In this document: piece after piece, positions 25,734 through 34,091 of the stretch
Position numbering within the stretch: position 1 is the first letter of the stretch
Layout: the number at the start of each line of letters is the position of its first letter
Origin: Schauerella fraxinea
GTDB taxonomy: Bacteria > Pseudomonadota > Gammaproteobacteria > Burkholderiales > Burkholderiaceae_B
Direction: 5' to 3'
DNA length: 64,000 nucleotides
NCBI GenBank assembly: GCA_030849945.1
Contig: JAVDKK010000006.1
Span: 124,001-188,000, forward strand
The notes under the pieces: generated by a model
Seen by the model: the letters and a program-made list of their open reading frames with translations, nothing else
What the model was told of the DNA's origin: nothing
Databases searched by the model: none
Program-made: the position numbers and the translations under genes

Positions 25734-26192
25734 GTGAACTTCCTTAACCTTTGTGTTTGCAGAGTCGACGTGACCCGCGAGCGGAGTGTAGAAGCGCTGC
25801 ACACACAACAGGGCGATGGAAGTAATTTGTAGCCAAAGGGTGAGGGGGCTTACCTGGGCGTCATCACTCAACGGTTATCGCGGCATGGTGCGTTTCAGTG
25901 CAGCAGCCATGCGGGTCTCTCGGCCTTCGATCCCATCCGACGTCAGCGATTGAGAAATTCGTCCGCGATCACCTGACCGAAGAGTTCCGGAAGCACTTCC
26001 GTGGCAGGACGCGCACGCGCGAAATCAGCCTCGGTCAATTCGGGGTTGTCTTCATCGATCATTTCGGGATATGGGTGTTCCAACGCCTCTCACTCCTGAG
26101 TCTTATTTGTTGGTAGTCATTTTCGCCGCGCTTACCAGTGACGTCTCACTAGCGCCTCTGAAATAAGACGATATCTGCATCGTGCTTGCCTT
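25734..26192. other. 459-bp region holding a decayed antitoxin
   Basis: No intact gene of normal length. It contains the BrnA-like remnant at 25875-26083 (leftward). Between 26084 and 26192 a short open frame (MQISSYFRG, then SAAKMTTNK) precedes it and could be the tail of a lost BrnT toxin gene. That last point is weak. Confidence 0.5.
25875..26083 (-). pseudogene. BrnA-like antitoxin remnant, truncated and frameshifted
   Basis: From a TTG at 26083 (AGGAG upstream) or ATG at 26062, a 46-residue frame reads EHPYPEMIDEDNPELTEADF then ARARPATEVLPELFG to a TGA at 25943-25945. DNPE-T-EDFARARPA-EVLPE-FG is the N-terminal signature of BrnA antitoxins, but the ribbon-helix-helix half is missing. 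Shifting frame at the stop gives SDGIEGRETRMAAALKRTMPR up to a TAA at 25875, which resembles the GWQTRMNAAL end of BrnA. So the gene seems to have lost its middle and its frame. The BrnT toxin that should precede it is absent. A functional 46-residue peptide cannot be excluded. Confidence 0.55.
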
Positions 26193-27071
26193 TTACTTCT
26201 GCGCGAAATGCGCACTCATGTGCTCGATGAAGGCGCGCAGCTTGGGCGACGCGTGGCGGCTGGAGGGCCAGAGCAGCCAGAATTTGCCGGTATGCGATAC
26301 ATGGTCGTCCAGTACCCGCTTGAGTTTTCCGGCAGCGATGGCGTCGCTCACGATGAAGTCGGGTACGCAGGCCAGGCCAAGCCCTTGCGTGGCGGCGAAG
26401 ATCTGACCGTCCACGGCGTTGCAGACCAACGCGGCGCGTAGCGTGGGCTGCGCTTTGCCACGCAGGGGCCAGCGCTCGATCTTGCCCGAGGCGGGAAACC
26501 GATGGAGCAGACAGGCATGCGCCTCCAGATCGCGGGGATGACCCGGCGTGCCGTGGCGTTTGAGGTACGCAGGCGAGGCGACGATCACAAGCGAGAAGGT
26601 GCCGACCCGGCGCGACATGAGACGGGAGTCCTGTGGTTCACCCGTGCGCAGCACGGCGTCGAAGCCTTCTTCGATCACGTCCACCATGCGGTCGGACAGA
26701 TCGAGGTGCAATTCGATCTCGGGATACTTGCGCATGAAGTCCGTCATGATCGGCATCATGCGATCGCCCGCATGCGGCAGACTCACGCGCAGCACGCCCC
26801 GAGGCTCACCTGAGGCTTGCGACAGCTCGGCCTGCGCGGCTTCGACTTCGCACAGGATGCGGCGGCACCGTTCGAGAAAGCAGGTGCCCTCGGCCGTGAG
26901 GGTGATGCTGCGTGTGCTGCGGTGAAAGAGCCGTACCGCCATGCGTTCTTCGAGACGCGCGATGGTCTTGCCTACCGCCGACGAGGAGATGCCGAGCATG
27001 CGGCCCGCTTCGGTAAAGCTGCGATTTTCGGCTGCCTGCACAAATACGGCGATGCCGCTCAGGTTGTCCAT
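26193..27071 (-). CDS. LysR-family regulator
   Basis: A 292-residue CrgA/AaeR-type regulator from ATG 27071 (MDNLSGIAVFVQAAENRSFT), with GGAAG five bases upstream. Two earlier in-frame ATGs (27092, 27083) are possible. The helix-turn-helix is AGRMLGISSSAVGKTIARLE, and the effector domain starts near 85 (LSQASGEPRGVLRVSLPH). It is divergent from the MFS transporter at 27208 and a 6-bp-arm palindrome lies between them, so it most likely controls that transporter and itself. Confidence 0.92.
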   Translation of the reverse strand: MDNLSGIAVFVQAAENRSFTEAGRMLGISSSAVGKTIARLEERMAVRLFHRSTRSITLTAEGTCFLERCRRILCEVEAAQAELSQASGEPRGVLRVSLPHAGDRMMPIMTDFMRKYPEIELHLDLSDRMVDVIEEGFDAVLRTGEPQDSRLMSRRVGTFSLVIVASPAYLKRHGTPGHPRDLEAHACLLHRFPASGKIERWPLRGKAQPTLRAALVCNAVDGQIFAATQGLGLACVPDFIVSDAIAAGKLKRVLDDHVSHTGKFWLLWPSSRHASPKLRAFIEHMSAHFAQK

Positions 27072-27081
27072 GGTTGCTTCC

Positions 27082-27105
27082 ATTGCGGACATAAACGTCC
27101 GCTAT
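27082..27105. promoter_or_regulatory. Palindrome GCGGAC-N6-GTCCGC, candidate LysR operator
   Basis: Perfect six-base arms at 27085-27090 and 27097-27102; extending outwards gives ten-base arms with one mismatch. It lies in the gap between the LysR and MFS starts, overlapping the regulator's leader, as expected of an autoregulatory site. Confidence 0.6.
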
Positions 27106-27207
27106 GTTTGGAACCTTAGCCTATTTTTCTTTTATCGGTAGACGCGTATCTTGCATGACTTGGCGCGCCGCAGGCACGGCCCGCAACATCATCTACTGAA
27201 GCTTTCC

Positions 27208-28524
27208 ATGACCGATCACGCCCTTTCCACTTCCGCACCGACCGCACCGACCGCACCGATCGCACCGACCGCGCCGACCTCACCGACCGCGCCGGCCACT
27301 CCAGCCTCACCAGCCGCACCTGCCACACCGGCGACATCGACGATTACACCAACCGCTACCTCCCCCGACCGTTTGCCGATCGCGGGCTTGCTGGCGCTGG
27401 CCAGCGCGGCGTTCATCACGATTCTCACCGAAGCCCTGCCGGCGGGCCTGTTGCCGCAGATGAGTGCGGGGCTGAATGTGTCGGAAGCGCTGGTGGGGCA
27501 GTTGGTGACGATCTACGCATTGGGATCGTTGCTCACTGCCATCCCGCTGACGGCGATGACGCGCCGCTTGCCGCTGCGTCCATTGCTCTTGACGGCAGTG
27601 GGCGGCTTTGCCGCGGTCAACAGCATCACGGCGTTCTCCACGGACTACACCGTCACGCTCGTGGCGCGCTTCGTGGCCGGTATCTTCGCGGGCTTGCTGT
27701 GGGCCTTGCTCGCCGGCTATGCGAGTCGCATGGTGGCGCCTCACTTGAAGGGCCGCGCGATCGCGGTGGCCATGGTGGGGGCGCCGCTGGCGTTGTCGCT
27801 GGGCATTCCGGCCGGCACGTTTCTGGGCCAGGCCGTAGGGTGGCAATACGCCTTCGCCATCATGACGGCGTTGACGGTGCTGCTGTGCATCTGGACACGG
27901 TTGCAGGTGCCGAATTTTCCAGGTCAGCAGGCGTCGCAGCAGTTGGGGCTGCGGGCGGTGTTCGTATTGCCCGGCGTGCGGCCGGTGCTCTTCGTCACAC
28001 TGACCTTCGTGCTGGCGCACAACATGCTCTACACCTATATCGTGCCGTTGGTGGGACGTGCCGGGATGACCGCAGTGGTCGATCGCGTGCTGCTGGTGTT
28101 CGGTATCGCAGCGGTGTTCGGCATCTGGATCACTGGCGTGTTGATCGACCGGTGGCTACGTGCGATCGTGCTCACAAGTACGGCGGTGTTCGGCTTGGCT
28201 GCCGTGGTGTTAGGACTGTGGGGCGACATGCCGGCCCTCGTTTATGCCGCCATTGCCGCGTGGGGTGTGAGCTTCGGTGGCGCGGGCACGTTCTTTCAAA
28301 CGGCGTCGGTGAATGCGGCGGGCCATGCGGCCGATGTGGCGCAGTCGATGATCGTCACGGTGTGGAACGCGGCCATTGCCGGTGGCGGTATCGCAGGCGG
28401 CATGTTGCTCGCGGGCGGCAACACGGCGTGGCTGCCTTGGGCGGTCGCAGCCTTGCTGGCCGTGGCGGGGGGCGTGACGTGGCAGGCGCGTGCAAACGGG
28501 TTCCCACCGGCACGATCCACATGA
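27208..28524 (+). CDS. MFS transporter, sugar/arabinose-efflux (AraJ/SotB)-like
   Basis: A 438-residue transporter with twelve predicted helices. Residues 8-48 are a hydrophilic Pro/Ala/Thr repeat leader, coded by ACCGCACCGACC-like tandem units, which family members normally lack. The membrane part begins near 53 (LPIAGLLALASAAFITILTEALPA). ARFVAGIFAGLLWALLAGYASRM and the GLPAG/ALPAGLLPQMSAGLNVSE segments fit the AraJ/CmlA efflux branch. Regulation is probably by the divergent LysR protein. Confidence 0.9.
   Translation: MTDHALSTSAPTAPTAPIAPTAPTSPTAPATPASPAAPATPATSTITPTATSPDRLPIAGLLALASAAFITILTEALPAGLLPQMSAGLNVSEALVGQLVTIYALGSLLTAIPLTAMTRRLPLRPLLLTAVGGFAAVNSITAFSTDYTVTLVARFVAGIFAGLLWALLAGYASRMVAPHLKGRAIAVAMVGAPLALSLGIPAGTFLGQAVGWQYAFAIMTALTVLLCIWTRLQVPNFPGQQASQQLGLRAVFVLPGVRPVLFVTLTFVLAHNMLYTYIVPLVGRAGMTAVVDRVLLVFGIAAVFGIWITGVLIDRWLRAIVLTSTAVFGLAAVVLGLWGDMPALVYAAIAAWGVSFGGAGTFFQTASVNAAGHAADVAQSMIVTVWNAAIAGGGIAGGMLLAGGNTAWLPWAVAALLAVAGGVTWQARANGFPPARST
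27228..27350 (+). repeat. In-frame Pro/Ala/Thr codon repeat
   Basis: Tandem, slightly varied GCACCGACC 9-mers and related units encode the (S)APTAPT leader of the MFS transporter. Changes in copy number in multiples of three would keep the frame. Confidence 0.8.
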
Positions 28525-28534
28525 TTCGAGCGTT

Positions 28535-28587
28535 GCGCCTCGGGCTGCGATCCCCGAACTGCGATGCCTCGCGCGCCTCGGGCTGCG
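28535..28587. repeat. Exact 15-bp direct repeat between convergent genes
   Basis: GCGCCTCGGGCTGCG occurs at 28535-28549 and again at 28573-28587, in the 93-bp gap between the MFS and EamA gene ends. Probably a small duplication; no gene. Confidence 0.8.
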
Positions 28588-28617
28588 CGCAGATCGTCAC
28601 CCTGCGCGCTCAGATCC

Positions 28618-29505
28618 TTATCGCGTGCGCCACATCGCCAGAAACATCCCGGACGCCATGATGAGGGCCACGCCTGCCAGCGCGATGTCGTCTGGGGGGC
28701 GCAGAAACCAGAAGGTGCTGAACGCCAACGCCATCAACAACTGAAAGTAGTTCAGCGGCGCCAGCGTGGCGGCCGACACGCGTTGATAGGCCGCCATCAA
28801 CAACAACTGTGCCACGCCGTTGCAGGCGCCCATCGCGAAGATGAACACGCTGTCGGCAAATCCCGGCCAGGTCTCCGGCAGGAAAAACGGCGCGGGGATC
28901 ACGGTGGCGATCAAGCAGATGATGGCCGTGTAGGCGTACTGCACCGGCCAGGCCACAGCGCCGGCGAGCTTGCGGGTGAGCACCTGGAACACCGCGTAGC
29001 TCACGGCGGAGATCGCCATCAGCACGGTGCCGATCAGCGGCAGATCGCTGCCGGGCCGCACGATCAGCAGCATGCCGCCAAACCCTACCGCCACCGCCAG
29101 CCATTGCACCAGCCGCACGCGCTCGCCCAGGAGCCACGGGGAGAGCGCCACCATCATGAGCGGGGAGGTGAAATAGATGGCAGTGGCTTCGGATAGCGGC
29201 ATCCAGGCCAGCGCCGTCATGAAGCAGGTGCCCACAAGCGCGAGCATCAGACCGCGCACGATCAGCAGTTTCTTGTGCGGCGCCTGCCGCAAGCTCGGGC
29301 GGTCGTGGCGCAGCCACACCACCAGGGCGATCGTCGCCACCGCGGCGTAGCGCATCACGTTCAGAAAGGGCGCGGGGTATCGTTCGAGCAGCTGCTTGGC
29401 GACGGCGTCGAACGTGGAAAACGCCACCAGCGCGCCGAAGAACAGCAGTATGCCGATGCGCGAGGCGCGGTTGGCCAGTGCGGGCGCGACGGCAGTCGTA
29501 TTCAT
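28618..29505 (-). CDS. EamA/DMT-family transporter
   Basis: A 295-residue inner-membrane protein with ten helices. The ATG at 29505 (MNTTAVAPAL) is preferred; the frame extends to 29862, but that part shadows the deacetylase gene. The GILLFFGALVAFSTFDAVAKQ first helix and the second EamA repeat from about 145 (GTVLMAISAVSYAVFQVLTRK) resemble RhaT/S-adenosylmethionine-type DMT exporters. It starts 13 bp after the HDAC-like gene and is probably the last gene of the long leftward operon, exporting a product or intermediate of that pathway. Confidence 0.88.
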   Translation of the reverse strand: MNTTAVAPALANRASRIGILLFFGALVAFSTFDAVAKQLLERYPAPFLNVMRYAAVATIALVVWLRHDRPSLRQAPHKKLLIVRGLMLALVGTCFMTALAWMPLSEATAIYFTSPLMMVALSPWLLGERVRLVQWLAVAVGFGGMLLIVRPGSDLPLIGTVLMAISAVSYAVFQVLTRKLAGAVAWPVQYAYTAIICLIATVIPAPFFLPETWPGFADSVFIFAMGACNGVAQLLLMAAYQRVSAATLAPLNYFQLLMALAFSTFWFLRPPDDIALAGVALIMASGMFLAMWRTR

Positions 29506-29518
29506 CGGCGCGCGGCCA

Positions 29519-30583
29519 TCATGCCGCGACCGCCGCCATGCCTTGCAGGAATGCATCCAACGCCGGGCCGATCGCCTCGACCATGTAGCCGCCTTCTTGC
29601 ACCACGACAGTGGGAATGCCCAGTGCGCCCACGCGTTCGCCGATCGCGCGGTACGCATCCATGTCGAGCTTGAGCACAGTGATGGGATCGTCCTTGTACG
29701 TGTCGAAGCCGAGCGGCAATACCAGGGCGTCGGGCTGGTAAGCGCGTAGCGCATCCAGGGCACGGTCCAGCGCAAAGAGGAAGGTGTCGTTGCCCGAGCC
29801 GTGCGGCAGCGGAATATTGAGGTTGTAGCCTTCGCCCGCGCCGAAACCGAGTTCGTTCGCATAACCCGTATAGAACGGGTAGTAATGGGTGGGATCGGCG
29901 TGCAGCGAGACCGTCATCACATCATCGCGCTGATAGAAGATATTTTGCGTGCCATCGCCGTGATGCGCATCCACATCGAGCACCGCGACTTTTGCAAACG
30001 TGGCGCGCAGGCGCTGCGCGGCGGCTGCGCTGTTGTTCAGATAACAGAAGCCGCCGGCGCGATCGAAGTGGGCGTGATGCCCGGAGGGGCGGCACAAGGC
30101 GTAGGCCAGCGCATGGCCCGCGGCGACGTAATCCGCCGCGGCGACGGCAGTGTGCGTGGCGCGCAAGGCCGAATGCCACGTGTGCGGGCCGATGGGTACG
30201 GCGAGGTCGCTCAGGTAGTAGCCGCTCTGCGCCACGATCGAGGGCGATGGGCAGGGCGGGCGCCCGAGGGATTCAACCCGGCCGCTGTAATGGGGATGCA
30301 GGTTGGGCAGCACTTCGATGCCGGGCGACAGGCCTTCTGCGGCCAAGGCCTGCCAGCGGGCGTAGGCATTCTCGAAAAAGTCGAGGTAGTGCGGGCTGTG
30401 AACGCCGTCCAGCGGCGCGCGGCCGAAGTCGGGTGGGGCCTCGATCGCGATGCCGCGGCGGGTCAGTGTGGCTTGCAGCGTTTCGGCACGTGCCGGCAGA
30501 TCGGTGGGCGCGCAGATCTTGCCCAAGCGCATGAACTGCTGGGGCGAATGCAGCAATTGATCTTCTGAGAAAAACGCCTTCAT
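29519..30583 (-). CDS. Histone deacetylase-like amidohydrolase (acetylpolyamine amidohydrolase type)
   Basis: A 354-residue zinc amidohydrolase. Catalytic residues are present: tandem H169-H170 (CRPSGHHAH), zinc ligands D205 and H207 in LDVDAHHGDGTQ, and D294 in LGFDTYKDD. The YALCRPSGHHA-type context and the VVQEGGY end match bacterial acetylpolyamine amidohydrolases, which remove acetyl groups from acetylated amines. Usual size is about 340 residues. It belongs to the leftward operon with a peptide-type importer. A second paralogue of the same family lies at 38469, so the locus seems devoted to acetylated substrates. The GAGGAC site at the ATG supports the start. Confidence 0.92.
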   Translation of the reverse strand: MKAFFSEDQLLHSPQQFMRLGKICAPTDLPARAETLQATLTRRGIAIEAPPDFGRAPLDGVHSPHYLDFFENAYARWQALAAEGLSPGIEVLPNLHPHYSGRVESLGRPPCPSPSIVAQSGYYLSDLAVPIGPHTWHSALRATHTAVAAADYVAAGHALAYALCRPSGHHAHFDRAGGFCYLNNSAAAAQRLRATFAKVAVLDVDAHHGDGTQNIFYQRDDVMTVSLHADPTHYYPFYTGYANELGFGAGEGYNLNIPLPHGSGNDTFLFALDRALDALRAYQPDALVLPLGFDTYKDDPITVLKLDMDAYRAIGERVGALGIPTVVVQEGGYMVEAIGPALDAFLQGMAAVAA

Positions 30584-30646
30584 GATGTCCTCGTAGGCAA
30601 TGACACAGCGCGCCGCAGCGCGTCGTTCGATATGGCGAGCGTAGCC

Positions 30647-31597
30647 TCAATAGCCATTGGCGCGCGTGGTGCGCGTATCGGGCATCTGGCCCGCGCGCAC
30701 TAGGTTCAGATTGGCCAGCGTTTGGCGCGCGACGGCAGTGGCGGACGTGCGCGTGGCGATGTGCGGCGTGACCAGGATGCGCGGGTCGCGCCAGAACGCG
30801 TGATCGCTGGGGAGCGGTTCGACGTGGGTGGTGTCCAGCGTGGCGGCGGCCAACTGGCCGGACGCGAGGGCGGCCAGCAGATCGGCCTCGACCAGATGCG
30901 CGCCCCGTCCGACGTTGATGAGATGGCTGCCGCGCGGCAATTGCGCAAACAGCGTTGCGTTGAGAAACCCGCGGGTCTCGTCGGTGAGGGGCAGCAAGCA
31001 CACGAGCGTGTCGATGCCATGCAAAAAATCAGGCAAGCCCGTTGCGCCATGATGACCCGTCACGCCTGCCGGCAGGTGATCCTTGGGCGAGCGGCTCCAG
31101 CCGTGCACGGCATAGCCCAAGGTGGCCAATGCTTGCGCCACCGCCATGCCCAATCGGCCCAGGCCGGCGACGCCTACGCGATGCTCGCCGGGCGGCACGA
31201 TCGGGCTTTCGCGCCAAAGCCCTTGCGCGCTATTGGCCACGTAATCCGGAAAATGCCGGTGCCGATTGATGACGGCCCACGCCACGTAGGCGATCATGCC
31301 GGCCGTCATGTCCGTATCGACCGCGCGGCACACGGGCACATGCTCGGGCAGCGCGGCATCGGCGTAGATGTGGTCCACGCCCGCGCCGATCGACTGGATG
31401 AGCTGCAGATTGGGCAAGGTGTTCAACACGCCTTGCGGTGGCTGCCAGCACACTGCCGCGTCGATATCGGCGACGTCGCGCAGGTCATCGCGCACGCGCC
31501 AGTCGATGCCGGGGCAGGCCGCTTCGAAGGCGGGCACCAGATAGCGCATGTCGAGCGACTGGCTGAGGAGCGCCACGCAAGGTTGGGCGGCGCTCAT
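30647..31597 (-). CDS. D-2-hydroxyacid dehydrogenase, GhrA-like
   Basis: A 316-residue NAD(P)H-dependent reductase of 2-oxo acids such as glyoxylate or hydroxypyruvate. The Rossmann motif is GVAGLGRLG (142-150). Catalytic R231 (INVGRGAHLVE), E260 (HVEPLP) and H279 (TPHIAT) are all there. The DTDMTAGMIAYV helix and WSRSPKDH cofactor loop fit the GhrA subgroup, in which the Arg of the SRS loop favours NADPH. The start ATG at 31597 overlaps the stop of the ABC ATPase (ATGA); a longer frame to 31762 only shadows that gene. It may reduce an oxo acid released from the imported compound. Confidence 0.92.
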   Translation of the reverse strand: MSAAQPCVALLSQSLDMRYLVPAFEAACPGIDWRVRDDLRDVADIDAAVCWQPPQGVLNTLPNLQLIQSIGAGVDHIYADAALPEHVPVCRAVDTDMTAGMIAYVAWAVINRHRHFPDYVANSAQGLWRESPIVPPGEHRVGVAGLGRLGMAVAQALATLGYAVHGWSRSPKDHLPAGVTGHHGATGLPDFLHGIDTLVCLLPLTDETRGFLNATLFAQLPRGSHLINVGRGAHLVEADLLAALASGQLAAATLDTTHVEPLPSDHAFWRDPRILVTPHIATRTSATAVARQTLANLNLVRAGQMPDTRTTRANGY

Positions 31598-33249
31598 GAT
31601 GCCAACGCCAGTTTGGCGCGGCGTCCCGCGATGATGCTCGAGAAATCGGGCACCGCTTCGATCAGCTTGCGCGTGTACGGCTCGCGCGGATGGCGGATCA
31701 CTTGCTCTGCCGTGCCGTGCTCGATGATGCAGCCCTTTTGCATGACGGCGATGTGATCGCACATTTGTGCTGCCACCCGAAGATCGTGCGTGACGAAGAT
31801 CATGCTGAGATTGAAGGTGTCGCGCACTTTGGCAAAGAGATCGAGCACCTGCGCCTGCACCGATACGTCCAGGGCCGATACGGGTTCGTCGGCCACGATC
31901 AGATCGGGCTCGACCGCCAGGGCGCGCGCGATCCCGATGCGCTGGCGCTGGCCGCCTGAAAATTCATGCGGGTAACGTTCGAGCGCATCGGCGCTCAGGC
32001 CCACCAGGGTGAGCAGGTCGGTTGCGCGCTTGAGCGCCTCGGCGGCGGGCACGCCTTGCGCCAGCGGGCCGGACATGATCGAGCGGCCCACCGTATGGCG
32101 GGGATTGAGCGAGGCATGCGGATCCTGAAAGACCATCTGAATGCGGCCGAACGACGCGCGCCGGCCCCGATCGTCGCGGCCGGCGCCGGTGTTCATGCCT
32201 TTGAACAGAATGCGGCCCGAGTCCAGCGGCAGCAAGCCTGCAATGCAACGGCCCACGGTCGACTTGCCGGAACCGGATTCGCCGACCAGGCCCAACACTT
32301 CGCCGCGCTTGATGGTGAAGCTGACGTTGTTGACGGCGTGCACCACGCGCGCCTTGCTGAACCAGCCGCCGCCCGAGGTGTAGGTCTTGTTCATTTCCTG
32401 TGCGTCCAACAGCACTTGCGCGTTGTCCGATTCGGCGCGCAAAGCGGGCGAGCCGTGCGGGATCGCGGCGATCAGGCGTTGAGTATAGGGATGCTGCGGA
32501 TCGCCCAGCACCGTATCCACGTTGCCCGATTCCACGACCTCACCCAGCTGCATCACGGCAACCTCGTCGGCGATTTCGGACACCACGCCGAAGTCGTGGG
32601 TGATGAAAAGCACGGCTGTGCCGCGCTTGGTTTGGAGGTCGCGGATGAGCTTGAGGATCTGCGCCTGGGTGGTGACGTCCAAGGCGGTAGTGGGCTCGTC
32701 GGCAATCAGCAATGCCGGTTCCAACATCAACGCGCACGCGATCATCACGCGCTGGCGCTGACCGCCCGACAACCGGAAGGGATAGCTTTCGGCGATGGCT
32801 TCGGGATCGGGCAGATGCACATCGGTGAGGGCGGCAATGATGCGCGCTTGTTTCTCGGCTGGCGTCAACGTGATGTGGGCGTCGATGGCTTCGGCCAGTT
32901 GATCGCCGATGCGCATGACGGGATTCAGGGCCGACATGGGATCTTGGAAAATCATGCCGATGCGGTTGCCCCGTAGTTGGCGCAAACCGGCTTCGTCGAG
33001 CGTGAGCAGATCCTGGCCTTGAAACAGGATCCGGCCGGCCACCGGCGCCACGTGCGGCACCGGCAACAAACCCATGACGGCGTTGGCGATCATCGATTTG
33101 CCGGAGCCGCTTTCGCCGACGATGCACAACGTGCGGCCGGGGGCGACGGACAGCGTCGCTTCTTGCACGGCCAATGGCCGGTCGGCGCCGCGCGGCAGTT
33201 TGATGGACAAGCCTTGGATATCGAGCAGGGCCTCTTGGTTGACGGTCAT
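31594..33249 (-). CDS. Dipeptide/oligopeptide ABC transporter ATPase, fused DppD-DppF
   Basis: A 551-residue protein holding two complete ATPase domains. The first has GESGSGKSM (about 39-47) and LSGGQRQRVMIACAL; the second has GESGSGKSTVGR (about 327) and FSGGQRQRIGIARAL. Each has a Walker B (LLIADEPTTALD, LIVADEPVSALD) and switch His. Most Dpp/Opp systems have two separate proteins, although fused forms such as GsiA are known. The C-terminal oligopeptide-ABC cap of the first half is shortened. It overlaps the permease gene upstream by ATGA. Confidence 0.95.
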   Translation of the reverse strand: MTVNQEALLDIQGLSIKLPRGADRPLAVQEATLSVAPGRTLCIVGESGSGKSMIANAVMGLLPVPHVAPVAGRILFQGQDLLTLDEAGLRQLRGNRIGMIFQDPMSALNPVMRIGDQLAEAIDAHITLTPAEKQARIIAALTDVHLPDPEAIAESYPFRLSGGQRQRVMIACALMLEPALLIADEPTTALDVTTQAQILKLIRDLQTKRGTAVLFITHDFGVVSEIADEVAVMQLGEVVESGNVDTVLGDPQHPYTQRLIAAIPHGSPALRAESDNAQVLLDAQEMNKTYTSGGGWFSKARVVHAVNNVSFTIKRGEVLGLVGESGSGKSTVGRCIAGLLPLDSGRILFKGMNTGAGRDDRGRRASFGRIQMVFQDPHASLNPRHTVGRSIMSGPLAQGVPAAEALKRATDLLTLVGLSADALERYPHEFSGGQRQRIGIARALAVEPDLIVADEPVSALDVSVQAQVLDLFAKVRDTFNLSMIFVTHDLRVAAQMCDHIAVMQKGCIIEHGTAEQVIRHPREPYTRKLIEAVPDFSSIIAGRRAKLALAS

Positions 33250-34091
33250 GCGCGGCTCCTTGCATCGAGGCGAGTATTCAAGCCATCGCTCAGGCCTTCA
33301 CCCACCAGATTGAGCGCAAGCACGGTAAGCAGAATCGCCAGGCCCGGGAACACGCTGATCCACCAGGCTTGCCGCAACGAGGTGCGCGCTGCGCCGATCA
33401 TGTAGCCCCAGCTCATCACGTTGGGGTCGCCCAGGCCCATGAAGCTCAAGGACGATTCCAGCAGGATGGCGGTGGCCACCATCAACGACCCCATGACCAC
33501 GATGGGGGCGGCGGCGTTGGGCAGGATCTGCGTGATGATGATGCGCAGATTGGATTCGCCGGCCAGATGTGCGGCATGCACGAAATCGCGATGCCGCAAG
33601 GTGAGAAACTCGCCACGCACCAATCGCGCAACCGGCGGCCACGATACCAGCGCGATCGACGCCACGATGGAGCCCACCGACGGTTGGAAGATCGCGACCA
33701 GCACGATGGCCAGCGCGAAGCTGGGAATGGCCTGGAAGAGTTCGGTAAACCGCATCAAACCGGTATCGACCCAGCCCCCGTAGTAGCCCGCCACGGCGCC
33801 GATCGACACTCCCAGCAGCAGTCCGGCAAGGGTGGACACCAGACCGATCAGAAGCGAGATGCGCGCACCCCAAGCCAGGCCCACGCCGATGTCTCGGCCC
33901 ATGGTATCGGTGCCGAACATGAAGCCCGATGCGCCCATGGGCGGCATGAAGGGCCGTTGCACCATGGCCCAGGGGTCGCTGCTCGAGACGAAGGGCGCGC
34001 AGCCCGCGACGACGATGACGATGGCGATCAGCACGAGGCCGGCGACCGCGCCTTTGTTGCGGCGAAAACGCCGCCAGAATCCATTGTTCAT
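33246..34091 (-). CDS. Peptide ABC transporter permease, DppC-like
   Basis: A 281-residue inner-membrane permease from ATG 34091 (MNNGFWRRFRRNKGAVAGLVL). It carries an OppC-type N-terminal helix, five further helices and an EAA loop with VHAAHLAGESNLRIIITQILPNA. Its start overlaps the DppB-like stop and its end overlaps the ATPase start, both by ATGA. It forms the heterodimeric channel with the protein at 34088-35062. Confidence 0.95.
   Translation of the reverse strand: MNNGFWRRFRRNKGAVAGLVLIAIVIVVAGCAPFVSSSDPWAMVQRPFMPPMGASGFMFGTDTMGRDIGVGLAWGARISLLIGLVSTLAGLLLGVSIGAVAGYYGGWVDTGLMRFTELFQAIPSFALAIVLVAIFQPSVGSIVASIALVSWPPVARLVRGEFLTLRHRDFVHAAHLAGESNLRIIITQILPNAAAPIVVMGSLMVATAILLESSLSFMGLGDPNVMSWGYMIGAARTSLRQAWWISVFPGLAILLTVLALNLVGEGLSDGLNTRLDARSRA

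Noticed and set aside
25898..26116. 72-codon plus-strand frame
   Set aside because: It is the antisense of the BrnA-like remnant, which has a recognisable protein pattern on the minus strand.
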